Shown here one piece after another: positions 1 through 4,999 of a stretch of DNA of 5,989 bases. The stretch's first letter is position 1; each line of letters starts with the position of its first letter. Made by a program: the position numbers and the translations under genes. Under the pieces are notes generated by a model, which had not been told where the DNA came from, did no database searches, and saw only the letters and a program-made list of their open reading frames with translations. The DNA is from an uncultured delta proteobacterium. Its GTDB lineage: Bacteria; Myxococcota_A; Polyangia; Polyangiales; Polyangiaceae. The DNA lies in assembly GCA_903893335.1 (NCBI GenBank), contig CAITLX010000346.1, positions 1 through 5,989 of the forward strand, given 5' to 3'.

Positions 1-279
1 GCCCCGCGCCGCGACCTCGCCGGCGACCAGGCCCGCGATGGCGCGCGCCTCCTCGTGGGCGGCCTCGGTCGCCAGCAGCGTCGCGCGCGCCTCGATGCGG
101 TCGAGCACGAGCAGGCCGACGCCGAGCCCGAACGCGCCGACGATCCCCGCGAGCGCGAGGAAGATCTGCATGCGGATCGACATGCCGGCGGTGCGCGCGC
201 GCACGAGGCGCGCGGCGATGAACGCCACCAGGAGGATGAGCCCGATCGCCCCGAAGGCGACGACGACGAGGCGGATCAC
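1..279 (-). CDS. Sensor histidine kinase, N-terminal part (cut by window edge)
   Basis: Ninety-three codons are visible, starting at a GTG whose last two bases lie in the regulator stop codon (GTGA overlap), so the two are probably translationally coupled. The visible protein has a hydrophobic segment at about residues 2-22, an Arg-rich loop at about 23-37 (RLVRARTAG and following), a second hydrophobic segment at about 38-56, then a charged, Ala/Glu-rich helical stretch (58-93). By the positive-inside rule the Arg-rich loop is cytoplasmic and the residues after the second segment begin an extracytoplasmic sensor region. The HAMP, DHp and ATPase domains lie outside the window, so the kinase call rests on position directly after an OmpR-type regulator and on the membrane architecture. 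An ATG at 183 is an alternative start that would drop the first hydrophobic segment. I prefer the GTG because the upstream segment is clearly membrane-like coding sequence. The likely role is to phosphorylate the adjacent regulator in response to an unknown signal. Confidence 0.78.
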   Translation of the reverse strand, partial: MIRLVVVAFGAIGLILLVAFIAARLVRARTAGMSIRMQIFLALAGIVGAFGLGVGLLVLDRIEARATLLATEAAHEEARAIAGLVAGEVAARG

Positions 280-977
280 CGGGGCTCCGGCGGCAGGTCG
301 CCGCCGACGCGGAACCCGACGCCGCGCACCGTCTCGATCATCGCGGCCGAGCCCCCCGCGTCGCCCACCTTGCGCCGCAGCGCCTTGACGTGGGTGTCGA
401 TCGTGCGGTCGGTGATGGCGAAGCCCTCGCCCCACACGCGCTCGATGAGCTCGGCGCGCGTGAGCACGCGACCGGGCACCCCGAGCATCGTCGCGAGGAG
501 ATCGAACTCGACGCGCGTCAGCTCGAACGGCCGGCCGTGCACGAACGCTCGGCGGCTCGCCGCGTCCACCGCGAGCGCGAGGCTCACCGGCGCCGCGGCG
601 GCAGGCGCGGCCACCTGCGTCGCAGCGCGGCGCAGCACCGCGCGCACGCGCGCCACGATCTCGCGCGGCGAGAAGGGCTTGGTCACGTAGTCGTCGGCGC
701 CGGTCTCGAGCGCGGCGACGCGGTCGGCCTCGGCGTCGCGGCTCGAGAGCACGATGACCGCCGGCGTCGCGCCCCCTCGGCGGATGCGCCCGAGGAGATC
801 GAACCCGCTGCCGTCGGGGAGCATGAGGTCGAGCACCACCAGATCGGTGCCGGGAAGCTCGCGCGCGGCGGCCGCGAGCGTGCCGGCGATCGCGACCGTG
901 AAGCCGTCGCGCGACAGGGCGTACGCGAGCGACTCGGCGATCGCGGGCTCGTCTTCGACCACGAGAATGCGCGGCAT
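276..977 (-). CDS. OmpR/PhoB-family response regulator, CreB-like
   Basis: This 233-residue protein has the standard two-domain layout: receiver domain (about 2-117), an Ala/Pro linker (about 118-132), then a winged-helix DNA-binding domain (about 133-226). In the receiver I see the acidic pocket E8-D9, the phosphoacceptor D50 (in VVLDLMLPDGSG), the switch Ser at 78, and K100 in the GADDYVTKPFSPRE motif. The effector domain ends with the RTIDTHVKALRRK recognition helix (191-203) and the RGVGFRV hairpin wing. The GADDY-KPFSPRE stretch and the DRTIDTH element recall E. coli CreB, but that is similarity from memory, not an orthology test. It probably acts as a dimeric transcription factor phosphorylated by the kinase that follows with a 4-bp overlap. 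The ATG start gives the canonical MPRILVVEDE N-terminus; no clear Shine-Dalgarno sequence precedes it. The DUF6929-like gene lies 72 bp upstream on the same strand. The regulon cannot be told from this window. Confidence 0.96.
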   Translation of the reverse strand: MPRILVVEDEPAIAESLAYALSRDGFTVAIAGTLAAAARELPGTDLVVLDLMLPDGSGFDLLGRIRRGGATPAVIVLSSRDAEADRVAALETGADDYVTKPFSPREIVARVRAVLRRAATQVAAPAAAAPVSLALAVDAASRRAFVHGRPFELTRVEFDLLATMLGVPGRVLTRAELIERVWGEGFAITDRTIDTHVKALRRKVGDAGGSAAMIETVRGVGFRVGGDLPPEPR

Positions 978-994
978 CGGGCGCGATGATGGCC

Positions 995-1033
995 CTGCCG
1001 GGCCCCGGCGGCCAGCGGCCCGGTGTCCGGCAG
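995..1033. repeat. Inverted repeat between DUF6929-like gene and response regulator
   Basis: Seven-base arms CTGCCGG (995-1001) and CCGGCAG (1027-1033) are perfect complements and enclose a second small stem, GGCC-AGC-GGCC (1010-1020). It lies in the 72-bp gap after the DUF6929-like stop and before the regulator ATG on the minus strand. It could attenuate or terminate transcription, or stabilise an RNA end, but there is no T-tract on either strand and GC-rich spacers often fold by chance. Confidence 0.3.
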
Positions 1034-1049
1034 CGCGCGGGGCCGAGCG

Positions 1050-2042
1050 TCAGCCGCGCCGCGCGAGCGCCGCCCACGCGACGCCGAGCAGCTCGGCGGG
1101 GCGCGCGGCGTCGTCGGTGTCGGTCACGAGCCACGCGCGCCCCCCCTCGGCGAGCGCGAGCCCCTCGACCTTCTCGAGGCAGGGCGCGCCCGTCGCGTCC
1201 ACGAGCGGCGCGAGCCGCACGCTGCCGTCGGGCTCGCACACGCCGAGCGCCGAGCCGGCGCAGGGGCCGTCCTCGACGGCGTCGGGGGACGCCTCCGCGG
1301 CTGCGACGAACGCGAACGCGCCGCCGCCCAGCGTCGCGCCGTCCGTCCAGCCGAGGCGCGCGCCGCCGAGGCTCCCGAGGTCGGCCTGGCGCACCCGCTC
1401 GAGGCACGCGTCGAACGCGGCGCCCGGGTCGCGCGCCGCGCGGTCGAGGTACGCGAGCCAGCCCGCGAGCGGGACGCGGCCGACGGCGTTGACCGCGGCC
1501 ACGCCGTCGCGCGCGGCGCCGTTGCCGCGCGAGAGGAGCACGAGGTCGCCGCCGTCGATGAACGCCCCCTCGACGTTGAGCTCGCCTCCCGCGAACGCCC
1601 GGTCGGCGGCGAGCGCCGCGTAGAACGCCCGCGCCTCGACGACCTCGGCCTCGTCTCGCGCGCCGAGCCGCACGCGCGCGACGCGGTCGCGCCCCGGCGC
1701 GGAGCCCGAGCCGAGCGCGAGCGCGTCCCACCCACACGCCGCGGGCGGCCGCACGATCGCCTCGAAATCGAGCTTGTGCGCCTTGTTGCCGCGCCCGACG
1801 TCGAACGCGCGCGCCCCACCCTGCCCCGGCGGCAGCGCGACCGCGTCGGCGAGCCCCGTCGCCGCGTCGACGACGGCGACCGCGAGCACGTCGTCCTGCA
1901 CGACGAGCAGCCCGCGCGGGTGCGCGACGACGCCGGACGCCGCGCGCACGAAGGGGGGCAGCCCGAGCGACGCCGCGCGCGCACCGTCGCGCCAGAGCAG
2001 AGGCCTTCGTTCGAGGATGGGGACGGCAGCGGGCTGGGACAT
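1050..2042 (-). CDS. DUF6929-like protein of unknown function
   Basis: This 330-residue protein has no evident signal peptide or membrane segment. Its conserved-looking blocks match my memory of the DUF6929 family: NKAHKLDFEAI (86-96), LGSGSAPGRD (110-119), ELNVEGA (154-160), LSRGNG (170-175), KVEGLAL (291-297) and LVTDTDD (305-311). The alternation of short hydrophobic strands with Gly/Asp turns suggests an all-beta, propeller-like fold, but that is inference, and no catalytic residues can be named. The reading frame stays open far upstream on the minus strand, through the antisense of the PhaR-like gene. I place the start at the ATG at 2042 (MSQPAAVP) because upstream of it the frame looks like shadow sequence and the region contains promoter-like elements. 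No good ribosome binding site precedes the ATG. It is co-oriented with the downstream two-component genes and may share a transcript with them. The name is moderately sure; the gene itself is very likely real. Confidence 0.85.
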   Translation of the reverse strand: MSQPAAVPILERRPLLWRDGARAASLGLPPFVRAASGVVAHPRGLLVVQDDVLAVAVVDAATGLADAVALPPGQGGARAFDVGRGNKAHKLDFEAIVRPPAACGWDALALGSGSAPGRDRVARVRLGARDEAEVVEARAFYAALAADRAFAGGELNVEGAFIDGGDLVLLSRGNGAARDGVAAVNAVGRVPLAGWLAYLDRAARDPGAAFDACLERVRQADLGSLGGARLGWTDGATLGGGAFAFVAAAEASPDAVEDGPCAGSALGVCEPDGSVRLAPLVDATGAPCLEKVEGLALAEGGRAWLVTDTDDAARPAELLGVAWAALARRG

Positions 2043-2058
2043 GGGGGGGAGCCGGGGC

Positions 2059-2064
2059 AGCCTA
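2059..2064 (-). promoter_or_regulatory. Candidate -10 element of the DUF6929-like gene
   Basis: TAGGCT, preceded by GG, reads on the minus strand with 16 bases between it and the ATG at 2042. It belongs to a set of similar TAnnCT-like elements before other starts in the window. No recognisable -35 hexamer lies 16-18 bases upstream, so this is only a candidate. Confidence 0.3.
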
Positions 2065-2067
2065 CCG

Positions 2068-2120
2068 CCGTTGCGCGGCGCAGAGCAGCCACGCGAGCGG
2101 CTTGACGCTCTGCGCAACGG
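2068..2120. repeat. Imperfect inverted repeat (operator-like) in a divergent spacer
   Basis: Two pairs of complementary 9-mers nest here: GCGCAGAGC (2078-2086) with GCTCTGCGC (2107-2115), and CCGTTGCGC (2068-2076) with GCGCAACGG (2112-2120). The right arms overlap by four bases, so the structure is one dyad with a small bulge on its left side, centred near 2096. It sits between divergent starts and overlaps the TTGACG hexamer (2102-2107) proposed as the -35 of the PhaR-like gene, so a repressor bound here could control that promoter and perhaps the opposite one. The arms are rich in TGC/GCA, a feature reported for PhaR binding sites in other bacteria. Autoregulation by the adjacent gene is therefore possible but unproven. 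Confidence 0.45.
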
Positions 2121-2131
2121 GGTGGTCTGCT
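2102..2131 (+). promoter_or_regulatory. Candidate promoter of the PhaR-like gene
   Basis: A good -35 hexamer, TTGACG (2102-2107), is followed after 18 bases by a weak -10 match, TCTGCT (2126-2131). This would give a leader of roughly 40 bases containing the GAGGT ribosome binding site. The -35 lies within the inverted repeat described separately. The -10 is poor, so confidence is low. Confidence 0.3.
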
Positions 2132-2165
2132 GGAACGCATCGAGCGGCCCTGTGGCCGATCGCGC

Positions 2166-2170
2166 GAGGT
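2166..2170 (+). promoter_or_regulatory. Ribosome binding site deciding the GTG start of the PhaR-like gene
   Basis: GAGGT lies seven bases before the GTG at 2178. This is the best-placed Shine-Dalgarno sequence in the window and supports that GTG as the start, since no ATG occurs in frame ahead of the conserved domain. Confidence 0.6.
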
Positions 2171-2177
2171 ACGCCAC

Positions 2178-2792
2178 GTGGACAACTCCCCGGTCGCGGC
2201 GAGCGAGCGGCGCGTCATCAAGCGCTACTCGAATCGGAAGCTGTACGACACCCGTGACAGCCGCTACGTCACGCTGCAGCAGATCGCCGAGATGGTGCGC
2301 GCCGGCGAGGACGTGCAGATCATCGACAACGCGACCAAGGAGGACAAGACCGAGGTCACCCTCGCGCTGATCCTCTCCGAGGAGGTGCGCACCGAGCCCC
2401 ACCGGGTGCCGCTCGGCACGCTGCGCGACCTCATCCACCAGCGGCGCGAGAAGCTGCTCACCCAGCTTCGCGAGGGGCCCATCGGGCGGCTGATCCCGGG
2501 CGCCGCGGACGCGGGCGCGGACGCCGCGGGCTCGCACGGCGCGCCCCACGCCGAGCGCGGCGAGTCCAAGCCCTCTCTGCGCCTGCAAGAGCTGCTCGAG
2601 TCCTCGCGCCAGACGCTCGACCAGTGGCAGCACGCCATGGACGAGCGCATCCGCGCGGTGCTCCCGAGCCTGGCCGGCTTCCGCGACCTCGAGGCCGAGG
2701 TGCACCGGCTGGCGCAGCGCGTCGAGGCGCTCGAGGCCAAGCTGGCCGAGCGAGCCGGCGAAGGCGACCCGCCGCGAGGGCCGCGGGAATAA
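2178..2792 (+). CDS. PhaR-like polyhydroxyalkanoate synthesis regulator with coiled-coil tail
   Basis: This 204-residue protein carries the PHB/PHA accumulation regulator DNA-binding domain (PHB_acc_N type) at about residues 11-70. The block VIKRYSNRKLYDT (13-25) followed by SRYVTL is diagnostic, and VQIIDNATKEDKT and the LALILSEE helix complete it. Family members such as PhaR repress phasin and PHA genes and can bind PHA granules. A further conserved-looking stretch (77-106) leads into an acidic/Ala-rich linker (108-130). The C-terminus then has an amphipathic helix (136-165) and a heptad-like Glu/Leu/Ala coiled coil (about 168-192), reminiscent of phasin oligomerisation tails. The second domain repeat of classical PhaR is not obvious. 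The start is the GTG preceded by GAGGT; the stop is TAA. No PHA synthase or phasin gene is in the window. The upstream gene is divergent across a dyad. Domain identity is secure; control of PHA genes is inferred from the family. Confidence 0.92.
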   Translation: MDNSPVAASERRVIKRYSNRKLYDTRDSRYVTLQQIAEMVRAGEDVQIIDNATKEDKTEVTLALILSEEVRTEPHRVPLGTLRDLIHQRREKLLTQLREGPIGRLIPGAADAGADAAGSHGAPHAERGESKPSLRLQELLESSRQTLDQWQHAMDERIRAVLPSLAGFRDLEAEVHRLAQRVEALEAKLAERAGEGDPPRGPRE

Positions 2793-2810
2793 CGCCGCGC
2801 CCGGGGGGTT
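2785..2810 (+). promoter_or_regulatory. Candidate ECF (SigR/SigH-type) autoregulatory promoter of the sigma gene
   Basis: GGGAATA (2785-2791), 16 bases, then GTT (2808-2810) fits the consensus known for actinobacterial SigR (GGGAAT-N18-GTT, one base longer) and mycobacterial SigH (GGGAAYA-N16/17-GTT). It overlaps the TAA stop of the PhaR-like gene and precedes the ECF sigma start by about 65 bases. ECF sigma factors commonly drive their own operon, and the downstream sigma looks SigR-like, which makes this position meaningful. I saw no second GGGAAT in the window. The match is short and partly shaped by the last codons of the upstream gene. Confidence 0.4.
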
Positions 2811-2821
2811 GACCCACCGGA

Positions 2822-2838
2822 GCCCCCGAGCCGGGGGC
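2822..2838 (+). repeat. Perfect 7-bp hairpin between PhaR-like and sigma genes
   Basis: GCCCCCG (2822-2828), loop AGC, CGGGGGC (2832-2838) form a perfect and very stable stem 30 bases after the PhaR-like stop. It could stop transcription from that gene, though no T-run follows. It could instead fold in the leader of the sigma mRNA if transcription starts at the ECF-type promoter just upstream. Confidence 0.45.
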
Positions 2839-2857
2839 ACGCGACGCCTCCCCCCGC

Positions 2858-2863
2858 TACACT
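2858..2863 (+). promoter_or_regulatory. Candidate housekeeping -10 element of the sigma gene
   Basis: TACACT in the context CGCTACACTG lies 12 bases before the TTG start, so a transcript from it would have almost no leader. The nearly identical CGCTACGCTG precedes the lipoprotein gene at the same distance. No -35 hexamer is evident at normal spacing; a TTGACC at 2809-2814 is too far upstream. Confidence 0.35.
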
Positions 2864-2875
2864 GACCGGTCCCCC

Positions 2876-3523
2876 TTGTTCCGTACCCGCCCCGCCCGCC
2901 CCGACGCCTTCGAGACCGAGGCCCTGCGCTGCCTCGACGCCCTCTACGGCGTCGCGTGCCGCATGACGAAGAACCCCGCCGACGCCGAGGACCTCGTGCA
3001 GGACACGATGGTCAAGGCGATGCGGGCGCGCGAGCAGTACCAGGCCGGGACGAACCTCAAGGCCTGGCTGTTCAAGATCCTGACCAACACCTACATCAAC
3101 AAGTTCCGCCGCGGCGGCCTCGAGCGCTCCGTGCTCGACGGCCCCGACGCCGACCCGCTCGCCGACGGCTGGGTGGGCGCCGCGTCGATGCGCTCGATGC
3201 GCGACGCCGAGACGCAGGCGCTGCGCCCGCTGCTCGAGGCCGAGATCGACCGCGCGCTCGAGGAGCTCCCCGAGGAGTTTCGCCTCGCGGTCGTGCTCTC
3301 CGACGTCGAGGAGCTCTCCTACAAGGAGATCGCCGAGGCGATGGGCTGCCCGGTGGGCACCGTCATGTCGCGCCTGCACCGCGGGCGACGCCTGCTGCAG
3401 AAGTCGCTCTACGACCAGGCCGTCGCGATGGGCATCACCGCGCCGCTCGCCGAAGAGGCGACCGCCCAGCCTGCGCCCGTCGACATCGGCACCTACCGCG
3501 CGCGCCGCCGGGGGGTCGCGTGA
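2876..3523 (+). CDS. ECF sigma factor, SigR/SigH (ECF12)-like
   Basis: This 215-residue RNA polymerase sigma factor of the extracytoplasmic function class contains only regions 2 and 4. Sigma-2 spans about 12-80, with NPADAEDLVQDTMVKAM (33-49) for core binding and NLKAWLFKILTNTYINKFRR (60-79) for -10 recognition. Sigma-4 spans about 125-178, with LPEEFRLAVVLSDVE and the helix-turn-helix YKEIAEAMGCPVGTVMSRLH (149-168) for -35 recognition. The wording of both regions closely resembles actinobacterial SigR/SigH from memory. A short Ala/Pro/Arg tail follows (183-215). The start is unusual: in-frame stops exclude anything upstream of 2813, there is no ATG or GTG before sigma-2, and the first candidate is TTG at 2876 without a Shine-Dalgarno sequence. 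Its stop overlaps the GTG of the anti-sigma gene, so the two are co-translated and presumably bind each other. The class is certain; the subgroup is likely. Confidence 0.95.
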   Translation: MFRTRPARPDAFETEALRCLDALYGVACRMTKNPADAEDLVQDTMVKAMRAREQYQAGTNLKAWLFKILTNTYINKFRRGGLERSVLDGPDADPLADGWVGAASMRSMRDAETQALRPLLEAEIDRALEELPEEFRLAVVLSDVEELSYKEIAEAMGCPVGTVMSRLHRGRRLLQKSLYDQAVAMGITAPLAEEATAQPAPVDIGTYRARRRGVA

Positions 3524-4356
3524 CGTCCGGGTGCCGCGAGGTGCGTCGCCTGCTCGAGGCCTACCTCGACGGCGAGCTCGCGCCCGCGCAGGTGCTCGAG
3601 GTCGAGGCGCACGCGGGTGCCTGCGCGGTGTGCGGCGAGCGGCTCGCGCTCGACCGCGCGGTGCGCACGGCGGTCGCGCGCCGGGTGCACGCGCGCACGG
3701 CCCCCGACTCGCTGCGCGCTCGCGCGCTCGCGTCGATGGACGCCGAGCGCACGCGCGCCGAGGTCCGTCGCCAGGCCGGGCCCCCGCTCGGGTGGCGCAC
3801 GGTGTCGGCGGTCGCGGCGGCAGCCGCGATCCCGGTCGCCTGGGGCATCGCGCACCCGGTCACCGACCGGGCCGGCCGCGACAGCGCGCCGGTCGCGGTG
3901 CAGAGCGCCGCCGCGCCGCTCGACATCGACGCGGTCATCGACCAGTTCGTCGAGTGGCACGCCCGCCCGCTTCCGCCCGAGATCACCAACCCGAGCGAGC
4001 TTCCGGGCTTCGAGCCCTACGTGGGCGTGCCCCTGCACGCGCCGTCGCTCACCAACATGGGCGCGCGCTGGGTCGGCGGCCGCATGCTCGCGATGCGCCA
4101 GAGCCACCCCACCGCCATGCTGCAGTACACGCTGCAAGGCGGCCACCGCGTCAGCGTCTACGTCTACGACGCGCACCGCATGCCGGCGGGCCCGTCGCGC
4201 CTGCGCGCGCGCGTGGTCGGCTCCGAGCCCGTCTTCGTCGGCAGCGTCCACGGCTACACCGTCGCCACGGCCGAGCGCCGCGGCGTCGGCTACGCGGTGA
4301 CGACCGACCTCGACGACGACGAGAGCACCGATCTCGCCCTCGCCGCCGCCCCCTGA
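3520..4356 (+). CDS. Transmembrane zinc-finger (ZAS) anti-sigma factor
   Basis: The 278-residue partner of the preceding sigma factor starts at a GTG that overlaps its stop (GTGA). The N-terminal zinc-binding anti-sigma domain has H31-x3-C35-x2-C38 plus C5, the same spacing as the four zinc/redox residues of Streptomyces RsrA (C11, H37, C41, C44); ChrR has His at the first position. A cationic helical linker (40-90) leads to one membrane segment at about 93-112, then an extracytoplasmic domain (about 115-278). The latter contains FEPYVGVPLH, GARWVGGRML and AMLQYTLQGGHRVSVYVYD, a block I recall from the outer domain of many proteobacterial membrane anti-sigmas. The ZAS domain should hold the sigma factor at the membrane until a signal releases it. 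The signal could be thiol oxidation, zinc, or an event sensed by the outer domain. The acidic DLDDDEST near the end is notable. Function as an anti-sigma is very likely; the stimulus is unknown. Confidence 0.93.
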   Translation: MTSGCREVRRLLEAYLDGELAPAQVLEVEAHAGACAVCGERLALDRAVRTAVARRVHARTAPDSLRARALASMDAERTRAEVRRQAGPPLGWRTVSAVAAAAAIPVAWGIAHPVTDRAGRDSAPVAVQSAAAPLDIDAVIDQFVEWHARPLPPEITNPSELPGFEPYVGVPLHAPSLTNMGARWVGGRMLAMRQSHPTAMLQYTLQGGHRVSVYVYDAHRMPAGPSRLRARVVGSEPVFVGSVHGYTVATAERRGVGYAVTTDLDDDESTDLALAAAP

Positions 4357-4377
4357 GCCACGCGCCCCCGCGCGCGC

Positions 4378-4383
4378 TACGCT
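4378..4383 (+). promoter_or_regulatory. Candidate -10 element of the lipoprotein gene
   Basis: TACGCT within CGCTACGCTG lies 13 bases before the lipoprotein ATG, matching in sequence and distance the element before the sigma gene. It suggests that the lipoprotein has its own promoter rather than depending on the sigma/anti-sigma operon that ends 40 bases upstream. No -35 is visible. Confidence 0.35.
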
Positions 4384-4396
4384 GGGCAGCGCCGCC

Positions 4397-4711
4397 ATGC
4401 GCCGCCTCGCCCTCGCTCTCGCAGCCGTCGCGTCGCTCGCCGCGTGCGTCGACACCTACTGCCAGTCGGGCTCGAAGTACGGCACCCAGTGCCGCACGGG
4501 GCTCGACGTGCAGCTCGAGCAGCGCCAGCAGGGGCGCACGCAGCCCGAGACCGGCGCGTGGTTCGGCGCACGCCCGACGCCTCCCCCCGCGGCGACCGCT
4601 CCCGCGCCCCCGTCGAGCTCGTTCTTCTCGCCCGCGTGGCAGCCGCCGCAGCCCGTGCGCGCAGCCCCGTCCGCAGCCGCGCCTGCCTCGTCGTCGCGCC
4701 TCCCGCCGTGA
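4397..4711 (+). CDS. Small predicted lipoprotein with Pro/Ala/Ser-rich tail
   Basis: This 104-residue protein has a type II signal peptide: MRR, a hydrophobic Leu/Ala core (4-13) and the lipobox L14-A15-A16-C17. C17 would be lipidated and the protein anchored to a membrane; the residue after the Cys is Val, with Asp one further on. Two more cysteines follow at 22 and 32 in a short Gly/Tyr-containing segment that could form a disulphide. After about residue 45 it becomes a Gln, then Pro/Ala/Ser-rich low-complexity tail with several PP and SSS runs, likely disordered or wall-spanning. No family is recognised. The ATG is the only reasonable start, though no Shine-Dalgarno sequence is seen. It lies 40 bases after the anti-sigma gene and converges with the Cys-rich gene 9 bases away. 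Localisation is fairly sure; function is unknown. Confidence 0.8.
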   Translation: MRRLALALAAVASLAACVDTYCQSGSKYGTQCRTGLDVQLEQRQQGRTQPETGAWFGARPTPPPAATAPAPPSSSFFSPAWQPPQPVRAAPSAAAPASSSRLPP

Positions 4712-4718
4712 CCGGCGG
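4703..4718. terminator. Possible bidirectional terminator hairpin between convergent genes
   Basis: CCGCCG (4703-4708), loop TGAC, CGGCGG (4713-4718) is a perfect 6-bp stem whose loop contains the TGA stop of the lipoprotein gene. On the other strand it begins just after the stop of the Cys-rich gene. Placement between convergent stops favours a shared terminator, but there is no T-tract on either strand. Confidence 0.35.
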
Positions 4719-4720
4719 CG

Positions 4721-4936
4721 TCAGCGGAGCTCGAGCGGCTCGCCGATGCCGTCGCCGCAGCGGCGGCAGACCCACCGCACGCGGATCGGCTTCTGGCTGA
4801 TGCCGATCGCGATGACGAGCGCCGAGAACCAGGTGTGGTCCTCCTCGCGGCTCACCATGTGGTGATCGCGTCCGTAGCCGCAGCGGCAGCGCGGCTCGGC
4901 GACGGCTTCGTCGACCTCGGCGGGCGTCTCGCTCAT
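4721..4936 (-). CDS. Small Cys-rich, zinc-ribbon-like protein of unknown function
   Basis: This 71-residue soluble protein has an acidic N-terminus (2-14) and two cysteine pairs, C17-x-C19 in RCRCGYGRDHH and C57-x2-C60 in WVCRRCGDG, separated by 37 residues. That arrangement is typical of a zinc ribbon, with H25 and H26 as possible extra ligands. The centre (35-48) is mildly hydrophobic (WFSALVIAIGI) and is followed by a basic strand, IRVRW. I do not recognise the family. The codon-position GC bias and the clean cysteine symmetry support a real gene, even though it is short. The ATG at 4936 is preferred. A GTG at 4954 would add six residues, and no Shine-Dalgarno sequence separates the two. 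The FIH-like oxygenase gene ends 63 bases upstream on the same strand, so co-transcription is possible. It could be a nucleic-acid- or protein-binding adaptor, but nothing here decides that. Confidence 0.72.
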   Translation of the reverse strand: MSETPAEVDEAVAEPRCRCGYGRDHHMVSREEDHTWFSALVIAIGISQKPIRVRWVCRRCGDGIGEPLELR

Positions 4937-4999
4937 GGCGGCGACCCGTAGCACGGGCGGCGGCTCGCGAGGCGGCGGGATCGCGCCGCTACGCCGGGC

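Noticed and set aside
754..1623. Long plus-strand open frames opposite the regulator and DUF6929-like genes
   Set aside because: Their translations are Arg/Ala/Pro/Ser-rich with no recognisable motif, as expected for the reverse strand of high-GC genes.
2809..2814. TTGACC as a -35 for the sigma gene
   Set aside because: No -10 match lies 16-19 bases downstream (the sequence there is the GC hairpin), and TACACT is 43 bases away. Its GTT fits better as part of the ECF-type site.
2043..2840. Minus-strand frame continuing upstream of the DUF6929-like gene, making a 596-residue protein
   Set aside because: It runs antisense to the PhaR-like gene, whose domain is unmistakable, and its extra residues look like GC-rich shadow sequence. 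The spacer also holds promoter-like elements, so the start at 2042 is preferred.
3493..4455. 320-codon minus-strand frame opposite the anti-sigma gene
   Set aside because: Low-complexity Arg/Ala/Val/Asp composition and complete overlap with a gene that has clear motifs; treated as a shadow.
4570..4708. Possible tandem repeat in the lipoprotein tail
   Set aside because: The Pro/Ala/Ser-rich stretch is low-complexity but I find no regular repeat unit.
3531..4865. 444-codon plus-strand frame spanning the anti-sigma, lipoprotein and Cys-rich genes
   Set aside because: Arg/Pro/Ala-rich throughout and out of frame with well-supported genes; no domain features.
4945..4957. Small hairpin CCCGT-AGC-ACGGG before the Cys-rich gene
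   Set aside because: Only a 5-bp stem in GC-rich sequence, with no T-run and no clear regulatory logic.
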